A stretch of DNA of 64,000 bases, taken from NCBI GenBank assembly GCA_039026375.1, contig JBCCML010000020.1:11145-75144 (forward strand), read 5' to 3'. Below, in pieces: positions 44,476 through 53,634 of the stretch. The notes below the pieces were generated by a model that was not told the origin of the DNA, searched no databases, and saw only the letters and a list, made by a program, of their open reading frames with translations. The DNA comes from Thermohalobaculum sp039026375. GTDB taxonomy: Bacteria > Pseudomonadota > Alphaproteobacteria > Rhodobacterales > Rhodobacteraceae. Position 1 is the stretch's first letter. The number at the start of each line of letters is the position of its first letter. The translations under genes and the position numbers were made by a program.

Positions 44476-45656
44476 AGCACGTCCAATTCCGTGGTGCCGT
44501 CCCGTTCGGTAACGGCGATGTGGCAGGCGTCCGCCAGCCCTTCGAACAATTCCGGCCCCGTGCCGGTCATCCAGGCCTGGGCACCCAAAGCCTCGATCTC
44601 GGCGTAGAGGGCCCGGCGGCGCCCGTCGTCCAAATGCGCGGCCACTTCGTCCAACAGGACCAGGGGCGTCTCTCCGTTCTGGTCTGCCAATGCCCGCGCA
44701 TTGGCCAGGCTGAGCGAGATCAACAGTGCCTTTTGCTCGCCCGTCGAACAGGTCCGCGCGGGCATCCCTTTTGCGGCATAAACCGCCTCCAGATCCGAGC
44801 GATGCGGGCCCGTCAGGGTGCGCCCCGCGGCGGCATCGCGCGGCCGACCAGAGGCCAACTGCTGAGCCAGGCCCGCAGCCTCTTCCCCCTCCAGTGCGTC
44901 CAGATCGTCGTCAGCATCCGAGCTCTCTCGAATCACCTGACCGAAGCGGCTTTCCATGTCTCCTAAAATAGCCAAATCCGCCTTGGGAAACAACTTTTCC
45001 GACCCGGCGGAGGCTGTTTCCTGTGCCGCAATCAATAGCGCCAACGCGACGGCCCGGGCACGTGCGATCGTGCTGCCGGCACGGGCCATCTGCGCCTCCA
45101 ACGCGGCCAGCCAGGCATCATCGAAAATACCCTCTTTCAGAAGGCGGTTGCGCTCGCGCATGGCGCGTTCGTAGGCGATGGAGGTTTCGCCGTGGGCCGG
45201 GAAAAAGCCCAGCGTCACCCGGTCCAGAAAGCGACGGCGGTCCCCTGCGGCCTCGGCCCACAAACGGTCCATGGCGGGGGTCAGCCAGACCGCGCGGACC
45301 AACCGGCCAAGCGCCGCCTGGGTTGCCTGCTTATCGTCGATGCGTACGCTGCGGCGCGTGCCCTCGGCGCTGTCAACCGCGGTCACCACATCGGCGACGC
45401 CTTCGTTACCAGAGACCTCTGCCGTGATCTTCCAGCCCAGCCCGCCCGGCGCCCGCACCAGCTCATCCGCGCCGGCCCTGCGCAGGCCGCGCCCGGGTGT
45501 CAGCATCGACACCGCCTCCAACAGGTTGGTCTTGCCCGACCCGTTCGGCCCATGCAGCGCCACCGACGCCCCGCCGGTCGCCACGTCGGCTAGCGCATAC
45601 GAGCGATACTGTGCCAGCCGCAAATGCTCGACCGTCAGGCGATGGGGCGCGCTCAT
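44472..45656 (-). CDS. recF: DNA replication and repair protein RecF
   Basis: This 394-residue SMC-like ATPase acts in RecFOR loading of RecA at gaps. Walker A (GPNGSGKTN) follows the typical start HLRLAQYRSYALADV, the signature is STGEQKALL, and Walker B is PLVLLDEVAAHLD. ATG 45656 (MSAPHRL) is preferred to an upstream ATG that precedes the conserved start by 24 residues. The gene is on the same strand as dnaN and dnaA, as in the conserved dnaA-dnaN-recF-gyrB cluster, though other genes now separate it from dnaN. Confidence 0.96.
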   Translation of the reverse strand: MSAPHRLTVEHLRLAQYRSYALADVATGGASVALHGPNGSGKTNLLEAVSMLTPGRGLRRAGADELVRAPGGLGWKITAEVSGNEGVADVVTAVDSAEGTRRSVRIDDKQATQAALGRLVRAVWLTPAMDRLWAEAAGDRRRFLDRVTLGFFPAHGETSIAYERAMRERNRLLKEGIFDDAWLAALEAQMARAGSTIARARAVALALLIAAQETASAGSEKLFPKADLAILGDMESRFGQVIRESSDADDDLDALEGEEAAGLAQQLASGRPRDAAAGRTLTGPHRSDLEAVYAAKGMPARTCSTGEQKALLISLSLANARALADQNGETPLVLLDEVAAHLDDGRRRALYAEIEALGAQAWMTGTGPELFEGLADACHIAVTERDGTTELDVL

Positions 45657-45769
45657 CTCACGATGCCGTGTTTCCGGGTGCCGGACGGTTGCCCGCACGG
45701 CGGCACAGAGCATACGTCCGCCCCGCACGCCGCCGGCGCGCGACCATCCCGCAGTCCAAAGGATCCGTC

Positions 45770-46444
45770 ATGCTCAAGTTCTACTTCCACCACACGCCAA
45801 ATCCCATGAAAGTCGCGCTGCTGCTAGAGGAAGCGGGTCTGGACTACGAGGTCGTGCCTGTCGACACCTTCAAGGGCGAGCAGCACGCCGATTGGTTCCG
45901 TAAGATCAACCCGAACGGCAAGACACCAGCGATCGAGGATGACGGCAAGCGGGTCTTCGACTCGAACGCGATCCTGCTCTACCTGGCCGAGAAGACCGGC
46001 AAATTCCTGGGCGATCCCGCAGACCGCGGTGAACTGCTGTCCTGGCTGATGTGGGTCGCGACGGGCCTGGGCCCCTATTCAGGCCAGTGGGTGCACTTCC
46101 AAACCGCTGGCGCGGCAGACGGCGGCGACTACGCCAAGCGGCGTTACAAGTTCGAGGCGCACCGCCACTATCAGGTGCTGGATGCCCATCTGGCCGGGCG
46201 CAGCTTCATCGTGGGTGAAGACCTGACGATTGCCGACATCGCCGCCTGGGGATGGGTCGACCGCCATGTCCGCGTGCTGGGCGAGGGCGAACTGGACCAG
46301 TACGCCAACGTCAAGGCGTGGTTCCAGGGCATCGACGCCCGACCCGCCGTGGCCCGCGCCCGCGCCATCCAGACCAAGCTGGACTTCAAGAAGGACTTTG
46401 ACGAGGAAACCGCCCGCGCGATGTTCCCGTCGAACTTCTCCTGA
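45770..46444 (+). CDS. Glutathione S-transferase family protein
   Basis: This 224-residue protein has a thioredoxin-like N-terminal domain (FYFHHTPNPMKVALLLEEAGLDYEV, quoted in part by HTPNPMKVALLLEE), the glutathione-site segment KINPNGKTPAIED and DSNAILLYLAEK, and an all-helical C-terminal domain. It resembles bacterial Nu-type/YfcG-like enzymes. ATG 45770 follows AAAGGA at 6 nt. It is divergent from recF with 113 bp between start codons. Confidence 0.9.
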   Translation: MLKFYFHHTPNPMKVALLLEEAGLDYEVVPVDTFKGEQHADWFRKINPNGKTPAIEDDGKRVFDSNAILLYLAEKTGKFLGDPADRGELLSWLMWVATGLGPYSGQWVHFQTAGAADGGDYAKRRYKFEAHRHYQVLDAHLAGRSFIVGEDLTIADIAAWGWVDRHVRVLGEGELDQYANVKAWFQGIDARPAVARARAIQTKLDFKKDFDEETARAMFPSNFS

Positions 46445-46508
46445 CGTCAGGGGCGCTTGCCCTGGCGCCCACGATCGGTGACCCTGGGGTCCACACCCCG
46501 GGGACACC

Positions 46509-47462
46509 ATGACCAGATACGCCGCCAATATGCCGAGTGTCGGCATCACCTCGTTCTTGAAACTGCCGATTCACGAAGACTTCGCGACGCTGGACGCGGA
46601 TGTGGGCTTCCTCGGCATCGCCTATGACGCGGGCAACAGCTGGCGGCCCGGCACGCGCTTTGGCCCGCGCGATATCCGCACCTATTCGGCGCGCTATTCC
46701 GCCTGGGGCGGGGCAACACCGCGCGGCTATTGGGACATCAACCAGAAGAAACGCTTTCTGGACGGCGTGCGCATGGTCGATTGCGGCGACGTCGACCTCG
46801 CCTATTACGACATCGAGCGGAATCTGGACGCGATCACCGCATCGGTCAGCGCCATGCTGGACCGAGGCGTCTTCCCGGTGATGGTGGGCGGCGATCATTC
46901 GGTCACCTATCCCTCAATCCGCGCGTTCGAGCGGTTTGGTCCCCTGGACATCGTCCAGATCGACGCGCATCTGGACTGGATCGACGAGGTTGCCGGCATC
47001 CGCTACGCCAACGGCAGCCCGATGCGCCGCGCCATGGAGCACGACTTCACCCGCAACATGGCACAGCTGGGCATCCGCGACATCCGCTCGCGCGAGGATG
47101 ATGCTGCAACGGCCGAGGCCTGGGGCTCGCAGATCGTCACCCGCCAGACAATCCGGGATAAGGGCGTTTCCGCGGTGGTGGACGCCCTGCCGCCGCTGGG
47201 CAATGTCTACGTGACCATCGACATCGACGGGCTGGACCCCTCGATCGCGCCTGGCACGGGATCGCCGACCGTGGACGGGTTGTTGTACCACGAAGTACGT
47301 GGGCTGCTGCAAGGCATCGCCGGGAAGGCCAATGTGGTGGGCTTCGACGTGGTCGAGGTGAACCCTATGGTGGATCTGAACGGCCAGACCAGCCTGCTGG
47401 CCACGACACTGATCCTGGAGTTTCTGGGCGCGATCTTCGACGGGCGAGAGATGGCGGGGTAG
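46509..47462 (+). CDS. Agmatinase-family ureohydrolase
   Basis: This 317-residue manganese hydrolase has all metal motifs of the ureohydrolase family: GGDHS, DAHLD and DIDGLDPSIAPGTG. Family members cleave agmatine, arginine or other guanidino compounds. The segment YANGSPMRRA next to DAHLD suggests the agmatinase or guanidino-acid branch rather than arginase. The gene follows the transferase gene by 64 bp on the same strand. Substrate is not certain, so I give no gene symbol. Confidence 0.88.
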   Translation: MTRYAANMPSVGITSFLKLPIHEDFATLDADVGFLGIAYDAGNSWRPGTRFGPRDIRTYSARYSAWGGATPRGYWDINQKKRFLDGVRMVDCGDVDLAYYDIERNLDAITASVSAMLDRGVFPVMVGGDHSVTYPSIRAFERFGPLDIVQIDAHLDWIDEVAGIRYANGSPMRRAMEHDFTRNMAQLGIRDIRSREDDAATAEAWGSQIVTRQTIRDKGVSAVVDALPPLGNVYVTIDIDGLDPSIAPGTGSPTVDGLLYHEVRGLLQGIAGKANVVGFDVVEVNPMVDLNGQTSLLATTLILEFLGAIFDGREMAG

Positions 47463-47616
47463 GTTCACTGGGCATCCGCTCGTCGGCGCCGAGACGGTTT
47501 GTGTTTCAATGAAACTTGATGAAGGGCGCATGATACAAACGCTGTCTCAGGAGATATGGTAATCCGGTTGCGATGCTCATTTTTGAGCGGCCAGATTGTA
47601 TGGAGGATTTTCCATC

Positions 47617-48219
47617 ATGACCGTTTCTGAGCTGCTGTTTAGCCACCCCGAACAGGAGGAACAGTTCTGGGCCTCGATGAATTCAGCTATCGCTTGGTGC
47701 AACCGGCACGGCTCGACTGCAGATCCCCAGAACTCCCTGCGTCAGTTTCGAGCGAGGTTAACACGTGGCGATCTCGAAGTGTGCTCGCGGGAGACTCTGG
47801 TCAAACGCGTGGCAGACGCCAGAGCCAGAAAGCTTCGAGCTGACGGTGCATCAATAATCTCGCATCCACTCAGCAGCCTGTTTGGCGGTCGGCTACTAGC
47901 ATACTTCCCGGATGCGAGCCTCGACGACGGGTGTGCTGCACTTAACACTAAAGGCTTCTATGATCCATGTAACACGCCCCCACATGACACCTGGATAATG
48001 ATGTTCCCGGCATCAAAAGAGATCCAAGGGCACCAAAAAGGCACCGCAAAAGAGCCGCTCAATTGGGAGTTTGATTTTCTTGTTTCTTATGTTCCGCAGG
48101 GGTTCATTGCTCTAGCTAGCCATGGAATTTTGGTGAATCCTGAACAATGCATGGGCTGGCTGGACGAACACTCGCATCCGATTGTCGACTATCTGAAGGA
48201 ACGGGGACTGCTGAAATAG
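47617..48219 (+). CDS. Unrecognised 200-residue soluble protein
   Basis: I do not recognise this protein. It has no signal peptide or membrane helix; it carries several His and Cys residues and aromatic patches (HDTWIMMFP, WEFDFLVSYVP). ATG 47617 follows GGAGGA. Codon use is softer than that of its neighbours (AGA, GGA, ATA, TTA and AAA codons appear), which suggests later acquisition. It lies alone after the agmatinase gene. Immunity-like or DUF proteins of this length are common, but I cannot assign it. Confidence 0.7.
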   Translation: MTVSELLFSHPEQEEQFWASMNSAIAWCNRHGSTADPQNSLRQFRARLTRGDLEVCSRETLVKRVADARARKLRADGASIISHPLSSLFGGRLLAYFPDASLDDGCAALNTKGFYDPCNTPPHDTWIMMFPASKEIQGHQKGTAKEPLNWEFDFLVSYVPQGFIALASHGILVNPEQCMGWLDEHSHPIVDYLKERGLLK

Positions 48220-48438
48220 CCTGCCCCAGGGCGCGCGGGTCGGGAACTCGCCCTCGACTGGCAACATGCAAACGCAGATTGCGTCACAACCACCCGATGA
48301 TATGCACAACGAACCGGAATTTGGACAGCCTTAGTCACGAGCAGCTGGATCCATGCCGACAAACCCACAAGATCGGTGTCGACTTTGCCCAAGCCTCAGT
48401 GGCATTCTTCCTTTCACGCGAACGGGGGAGGGATGGGG

Positions 48439-48828
48439 ATGATTGATCCGGCAAAGGTGGCGCAAATCGCTGCCGACTATACAGCGGCATGGAACTCCAA
48501 GAAGGCGGAGGCGGTTGCCTCATTCTACGCGGAAGACGGCGAGATTATCATCAACCGCGGCGACCCGTGGACCGGGCGCAGCCGGGTCAGGGACATGGCC
48601 GCTGGTTTTTACGCCGATGTGCCGGACCTGACCCTGACCTGCGACGATGTCCGGTGCTCGGGGAACCATGTCATCTACGTTTGGACCTTTACCGGCCATG
48701 ACGCGAAAACGGGCAATCCGTTGAACATTCGCGGATGGGAGGAATGGGAATTGGACGACGACCTGAAGGTCCGCGCCTCCCGCGGATGGTTCGATGCAGA
48801 CGACTATGCCCTTCAGGCGGGTGGCTGA
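48439..48828 (+). CDS. SnoaL/NTF2-like protein
   Basis: This 129-residue protein has the cone-shaped NTF2-like pattern: a helical start (AADYTAAWNSKKAEAVASFYAED, quoted in part by YTAAWNSKKAEAVASFY), then DGEIIINRGDPWTGRSRV, and strands with W and F toward the end. Such proteins act as polyketide cyclases, isomerases or binding proteins; the role here is unknown. ATG 48439 has GGGGGAG at 8 nt, slightly better placed than the ATG at 48433. Confidence 0.78.
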   Translation: MIDPAKVAQIAADYTAAWNSKKAEAVASFYAEDGEIIINRGDPWTGRSRVRDMAAGFYADVPDLTLTCDDVRCSGNHVIYVWTFTGHDAKTGNPLNIRGWEEWELDDDLKVRASRGWFDADDYALQAGG

Positions 48829-49018
48829 GAGAAACGTGTCTTCTAGCGTACTAGCTGGGTGCTGGAAGCGCTGTTGAGTTGGTGCGCTTCGCTCCCTGAC
48901 GGGATCGCCCCTGCATCTTCGACAGCATCAATTTAGTCGCAAGTGGTGAATGTTGATCGATCTGGTATGCAAAATCCCAACAAAAAGCGATGCGACCGGA
49001 TTGGGCGAGCGAAAGGCG

Positions 49019-49729
49019 CTAAGCGAGGAACTTTGCTTCAGGCTCAAAGATCTGTTTTTTGGGCCTGAACAGGAAGCAGTTTGAACTGAAGCAAATCGAC
49101 GTCACGCTCTGTCGGGAAACACCTGGGCTCCAACCATAAAGATCCACACGCATCATACCGCAACTGGCGTAGAACTTCTGGAAATCAAAGCCGTCGGCGT
49201 TGTCGAAAATCATTGCACCGTCGGCGGAAAGCATCGGCCTTGCCATGTAAGCCACTTCGAGCCGGAGATGACCGTCTACGATGATGAGGTCGAACTCCTC
49301 GACGCCACAATCAACGATCGCGGCCTTAACTGCAGATACGTCTCGAGTCCTGAAATCGACCGGTACATGGATCATCGTCGCGTTGTCAGGCAACTGTGGC
49401 GTCATCATTTCGGCCCATTCCAGACTAGGCTCAATCGTGATCACCCGATCGGCCCGAGCTGCCCACCAGAGCGTGGACTGGCCGCCACCAAACTCCAGGA
49501 CCGTACGACCAGTGTAGGTTCCAGCCTGCACTAAGTTGATCGCAGGATAAGTGTACCAAGGCAGGGGCTTACCGCGTCTATCCACCGCGCGTTCCGCAAT
49601 GGAACTTCGGAAGTGACCAGTTCGTAGGGCAAAACGGACCGGCGTGCCGACAGCCGTTCCCCAACGGCGCACAAACCGCCAGGCCGCCTCAGGAAGCATG
49701 CGCTTCAGTAACTTGATTAGGCCTGCCAA
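49019..49729 (-). CDS. Class I SAM-dependent methyltransferase-like protein
   Basis: This protein of about 236 residues has the SAM-binding loop LEFGGGQSTLWWA, the acidic end of strand 2 (ITIEPSLEW), and strand 4 FDLIIVDGHLRL, so it is a Rossmann-fold methyltransferase of the small-molecule or sugar type. I chose TTG 49729 (AGAGG at 7 nt); ATG 49699 is the alternative. The frame continues up into dnaN in another reading frame, and that part is not real. It lies 94 bp downstream of dnaN on the same strand. Confidence 0.72.
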   Translation of the reverse strand: MAGLIKLLKRMLPEAAWRFVRRWGTAVGTPVRFALRTGHFRSSIAERAVDRRGKPLPWYTYPAINLVQAGTYTGRTVLEFGGGQSTLWWAARADRVITIEPSLEWAEMMTPQLPDNATMIHVPVDFRTRDVSAVKAAIVDCGVEEFDLIIVDGHLRLEVAYMARPMLSADGAMIFDNADGFDFQKFYASCGMMRVDLYGWSPGVSRQSVTSICFSSNCFLFRPKKQIFEPEAKFLA

Positions 49730-49823
49730 CGACGCACCTCTACGAACAGGTTGGGCGGTGTTCGGCCATGACTCTTCATAACCCGTAAACTCAACAGGAA
49801 GCCGGTCGAAGGGATCCCAAGGA

Positions 49824-50942
49824 TCAGACCCGCATTGGCATGACCACGTAGACCGCGCTGGCGTCGTCGCCCTCGCGCACCAGGGTGGGCGCGTTGGCGT
49901 CGGCGAACATGAAGACGGCGTTCTCGCGGTCCACCTGGCTGGCGATCTCCAGCAGGTAGCGGGCGTTGAAGCCGATCTCCAGCCCTTCGTCCCCATAGGC
50001 GACCACCAGTTCTTCGGCGGCCGAGCCCGCATCGGGCGAATTCACGCTCAGCGTCAGCTTGTCCTGCTCCATGGCCAGCTTCACCGCGCGTGAGCGTTCC
50101 TGGCTGACGGTGGCGACCCGGTCGACGGCCTGAGCAAATTCAGAGGCGTCGACCTCCATCACCCGTGTGTTGCCCGTCGGGATCACGCGGGAATAGTCGG
50201 GGAAGGCACCGTCGATGACTTTGGAGGTCAGGACCAACCCCTCGACGGAAAAGCGGATCTTGGTCTCGGAGACGGAGATTGCGATCTCGGCCTCGTCGTC
50301 GTCCAGCAGCTTGCGCAATTCGCCCACCGTCTTGCGGGGAACGATCACGCCGGGCGCTGTATCCGCGCCCTCCGGCAGGTCGGCATCGATCCGAGCCAAT
50401 CGGTGACCGTCGGTCGCGACCGCCCGCAGCTTGGGCGTGCCGTCCTCGTCAGAGACATGCAGGTAAACGCCGGTCAGGTAATACCGCGTCTCCTCGGTCG
50501 AGACGGCGAATTTCGACTTGTCGAACAGGCGCCGAGCGATCGGGGCCGGCAGCGCGTAGGAACACTCATACTCCGAGGAGGCCATCACTGGGAAATCCTC
50601 GCGCGGCAGCGTCGCCAGCGAGAAACGCGAGCGCCCAGCAACGATATCCAGCCGACCGGCCGTCCCATCGGCGTGCAGGTTGACTTGAGAGCCGTCCGGC
50701 AGTTTGCGCACGATCTCGTGCAACAGGTGCGCCGCAACCGTGGTGGCACCGGCGGTCTCGACCATGGCGGGCAGCGTCTCGATGATCTCGATGTCCAAAT
50801 CGGTGGCGCGCAGGCTGATTCCGTCGCCGTCGGCGTGAAGCAAAACATTGGCCAGGATCGGGATCGTATTCTTACGTTCGACCACGCCCTGGGCGCGGCT
50901 CATGGCCTTCAGAAGGGCTGCTCGTTCGATGGTGACTTTCAT
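49824..50942 (-). CDS. dnaN: DNA polymerase III beta subunit (sliding clamp)
   Basis: This 372-residue processivity clamp has the standard start (MKVTIERAALLKAMSRAQGVVERKNTIPIL, quoted in part by RAQGVVERKNTIPIL), three clamp domains and the terminal VVMPMRV. As a ring dimer it ties the replicative polymerase to DNA. Length is normal. It is near dnaA but an ECF sigma factor unit lies between. Confidence 0.97.
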   Translation of the reverse strand: MKVTIERAALLKAMSRAQGVVERKNTIPILANVLLHADGDGISLRATDLDIEIIETLPAMVETAGATTVAAHLLHEIVRKLPDGSQVNLHADGTAGRLDIVAGRSRFSLATLPREDFPVMASSEYECSYALPAPIARRLFDKSKFAVSTEETRYYLTGVYLHVSDEDGTPKLRAVATDGHRLARIDADLPEGADTAPGVIVPRKTVGELRKLLDDDEAEIAISVSETKIRFSVEGLVLTSKVIDGAFPDYSRVIPTGNTRVMEVDASEFAQAVDRVATVSQERSRAVKLAMEQDKLTLSVNSPDAGSAAEELVVAYGDEGLEIGFNARYLLEIASQVDRENAVFMFADANAPTLVREGDDASAVYVVMPMRV

Positions 50943-51188
50943 GGGCGCCGGCCGGATTTCGGTTGCTTTTGATGGCCCACGCGGGTGCGCGGGTTATCAC
51001 CCTATCGTATCCGCGACGCGGTGCAATGCCCCTGGCGCCAGATTAGCGGCCGCACCGGGGGTTTTTGGCGCTTTCTGCGCGAAACAGTGGCCGCAAGATG
51101 TTGCCACAGCAAGGCCAACCGTTTTTCAGCTACCCATTGAACCGTTTGGCGCGGCACGGCCACCTCTAACAAGTAATGGAGGACGGGC

Positions 51189-51758
51189 ATGGCCCAAGGC
51201 GGCACCAGCACAGCACGGATCTACGAGGAGTACCTGGTGGCAGGTGCCCGGTTAGGCGACCGCTATGCCATCGACCGTCTGGTGGTCCATCGGGGGCCGA
51301 AGCTCTTCGCCCACGCCATGCGTTTGCTGGGCGACCGGGCGGAAGCAGAGGACGTCGTCCAGGACGCCTGGATCGAGATCCTGCGCGGCTTGGCCGATCT
51401 GCGCGATGAGCGGGCCTTCCCCGCCTGGGCCTACCGGATCGTCAGCCGCCGCGCGGCGAAGACCATTGGCGGCAAGATCCGTCAGCGGACGGTGGCGAAG
51501 GACCTGGGCGTAGGGGCCGAGACCGAAGCCCCGGAAGCAGGCCCTGCTGCCGCCGATGCCCGGGCGATCCGGGGCGCCATCGCAACCCTGCCGCCCGATC
51601 AGGCGGCGACGATCGCACTGTTCTATCTGGAGGAGATGACCGTTACGGAAGTGGCCGCCGCCCTCGACGTGCCGCCGGGGACGGTAAAGACCCGGCTGAT
51701 GCACGCCCGCACAAGACTGCACGAAGCGCTGAAAGGAGACGCTGATGAGCAAACTTGA
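51189..51758 (+). CDS. ECF-family RNA polymerase sigma factor
   Basis: This 189-residue sigma-70 family protein has region 2 (AMRLLGDRAEAEDVVQDAWIEI) and region 4 (TVTEVAAALDVPPGTVKTRL) joined by a linker, without regions 1 and 3, as in extracytoplasmic-function sigma factors. ATG 51189 follows GGAGG. Its 3' end overlaps the start of the next gene by 14 bp. Targets are unknown; ECF genes often control their own operon. Confidence 0.9.
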   Translation: MAQGGTSTARIYEEYLVAGARLGDRYAIDRLVVHRGPKLFAHAMRLLGDRAEAEDVVQDAWIEILRGLADLRDERAFPAWAYRIVSRRAAKTIGGKIRQRTVAKDLGVGAETEAPEAGPAAADARAIRGAIATLPPDQAATIALFYLEEMTVTEVAAALDVPPGTVKTRLMHARTRLHEALKGDADEQT

Positions 51759-52107
51759 CGATCTGATCGCCGAGGCCCTATCGGCCGAGGAACGCGAAAT
51801 CCTGCGCGAGACCGAGGAGCTGGGCTGGTTCGCGCTGGGGGCCCGCCAATTCACAGGCAAGCTCGGCTGGGTCAGTTGGGTGGTCATGCTGGTGCAGGCC
51901 GCCCTGTTCCTGGGCGGGGTCTGGTGCGCGATAGAGTTCTTTGCTGCGACCGAGGTCTTGGCGGCCTTGCACTGGGGTCTGCCCGGTGCCGTATTGATCA
52001 TCTTGGCCACGATCCTAAAGACCAGCCTGATGCCGCAGATGCAGGCCGACCGCGTGCTGCGAGAGCTAAAGCGCGTCGAACTGATGATCGCCCACAAGGC
52101 CGGCTGA
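51745..52107 (+). CDS. Small membrane protein paired with the sigma factor (DUF6768-like)
   Basis: This 120-residue protein has a soluble, charged N-terminus (EALSAEEREILRETEEL), two membrane helices and a short amphipathic end. The pairing with an ECF gene and the overlap of reading frames suggest a role in controlling the sigma factor. I recall this type of protein as DUF6768. It does not show a zinc-binding anti-sigma motif, so mode of action is open. Confidence 0.7.
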   Translation: MSKLDDLIAEALSAEEREILRETEELGWFALGARQFTGKLGWVSWVVMLVQAALFLGGVWCAIEFFAATEVLAALHWGLPGAVLIILATILKTSLMPQMQADRVLRELKRVELMIAHKAG

Positions 52108-52122
52108 CGCCCAAAACAGAAA

Positions 52123-52144
52123 GGGCGGGCCCGAAAGCCCGCCC
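52123..52144. terminator. Bidirectional hairpin terminator
   Basis: GGGCGGGC and GCCCGCCC form a perfect 8-bp stem around a 6-nt loop. It lies between the stops of the sigma-partner gene (plus) and dnaA (minus). The T-run is missing on both sides, so strength is uncertain, but the position is right for both genes. Confidence 0.65.
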
Positions 52145-52167
52145 GCTCCCCCTCGTTCCGGAACCTG

Positions 52168-53568
52168 TCAGCTGCTTTCCAGCAGACGCCGCAGGTTCTC
52201 GATATCCTCGTTCAATTGGCTGTCGGTCGAGCGTAGCTCTTCGATCTTACGCACCGCATGGATGACCGTCGTGTGGTCGCGACCGCCAAAGCCGCGCCCG
52301 ATCTCGGGCAGGGATTTCGAGGTCAACGCCTTGCACAAGAACATCGCCACTTGCCGTGGCCGCGCCACAGCCCGGGCCCGCCGGGCCGATACCAGATCGG
52401 TCATGCGCAGGTGGTAATAGTCGGCCACCCGGCGCTTGATCTCCTCGATGGTGATCCGGCGCTCGGTCGAGCGCAGCAGGTCCGCCAGACATTCCTGCAC
52501 CATCTCCATGTTGATGGGCCGGTGGACCAGGGTGGCAAAGGCAAACACCCGGGTCAGCGCCCCTTCCAGAACGCGCACATTCGACGAGATCCGATGGGCC
52601 AGGAATTCCAGCACCTTGCGCTCGATCACAATCGACGGGTTCTCGGCCATAATACTCTCTGCCTTGGATTGCAGGATGCCCAGGCGCAGTTCGTAGTCCG
52701 TGGGATGGATGTCGACCACCAGCCCCCATTGCAGACGCGAGGTGATGCGGTTTTGCAGGCCGTCGATCTGGTCGGGCGAGCGATCAGCAGAAATGACGAT
52801 CTGGCGCCCCTGATCGACCAGCGCGTTGAAGGTGTGGAAGAACTCTTCCTGGGTCGAGTCCTTGCCCGCAATGAATTGCACATCATCGATCATCAGCACG
52901 TCGACGGCACGGAACTGTTGTTTGAAGGTGATCGTGTCACGGAACCGCAATGCCTGGACAAAGCGGTACATGAATTGCTCTGCCGACAGGTACAGCACCC
53001 GGCAACCCGGGCGCGTGTCGCGAATCCGGTGCGCGATAGCGTGCATCAGGTGCGTCTTACCAAGGCCCACCCCGCCGTAAAGAAAGACAGGGTTGAAGCT
53101 GGCATCGGCCGAGTCTGCCACGCGGCGCGCCGCGGCGTGGGCCAGCTCGTTCGGCTTGCCCACTACGAAGCTGTCGAATGTAAAGCGCGGATCCAGCGGG
53201 GCCGACTCCAAGCGCGGCTCCTGAGCCTCGGTCATCTCGACCGGCACTTTTTCCGGCTCGCTTGGCGCCTTTAGGACTGCCTCGGCATTCTCATCCGGAG
53301 TCACCGTAATCCGGCGTACCTCGTTCACCTGGCCCTGGATCAACCGCAGCAGCAGCAAGCCGTAATTGCGTTCGACCCAATCGGCCGAAAAGGTGCTGGG
53401 TGCGGTCAAAACCGCCAGGTTTCCTCGAATATCAGCGAGGCGTACCGGACGCAGCCATTTTTCTACTTGCTCGGGGCCCAGCTCGTTCATGGCCGCGGCA
53501 AGGATCTTTCTCCAAGTCTCCGCTAAATTCATCACTGTCGCCGTTTTTTCGTTGGTTGCGATGCGCAT
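52168..53568 (-). CDS. dnaA: Chromosomal replication initiator DnaA
   Basis: This 466-residue AAA+ initiator melts oriC and loads the helicase. Visible are Walker A (GGVGLGKTHLMHAI), Walker B (VLMIDDVQFI) and the DnaA-box-binding C-terminus (FGGRDHTTVIHAVRKIEEL). ATG 53568 lies behind GGGGGGA; an ATG 12 codons further in (MNLAETWRKIL) is an alternative. The gene is followed by a small hairpin and preceded by a rhodanese-type gene. It anchors the replication cluster. Confidence 0.97.
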   Translation of the reverse strand: MRIATNEKTATVMNLAETWRKILAAAMNELGPEQVEKWLRPVRLADIRGNLAVLTAPSTFSADWVERNYGLLLLRLIQGQVNEVRRITVTPDENAEAVLKAPSEPEKVPVEMTEAQEPRLESAPLDPRFTFDSFVVGKPNELAHAAARRVADSADASFNPVFLYGGVGLGKTHLMHAIAHRIRDTRPGCRVLYLSAEQFMYRFVQALRFRDTITFKQQFRAVDVLMIDDVQFIAGKDSTQEEFFHTFNALVDQGRQIVISADRSPDQIDGLQNRITSRLQWGLVVDIHPTDYELRLGILQSKAESIMAENPSIVIERKVLEFLAHRISSNVRVLEGALTRVFAFATLVHRPINMEMVQECLADLLRSTERRITIEEIKRRVADYYHLRMTDLVSARRARAVARPRQVAMFLCKALTSKSLPEIGRGFGGRDHTTVIHAVRKIEELRSTDSQLNEDIENLRRLLESS

Positions 53569-53634
53569 TTTCCCCCCGTAAGCACCGGTGCGTGCAATTA
53601 GTCGATCGGGTTGATCCCTGTATTTCGGCGGCAC

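Noticed and set aside
49730..50032. Methyltransferase frame extending into dnaN
   Set aside because: The extra residues are dnaN read in the wrong frame (Arg/Ser/Thr/Pro-rich).
52168..53634. Longer dnaA start at 53634
   Set aside because: The extra 22 residues are not family-like; ATG 53568 has a better ribosome site.
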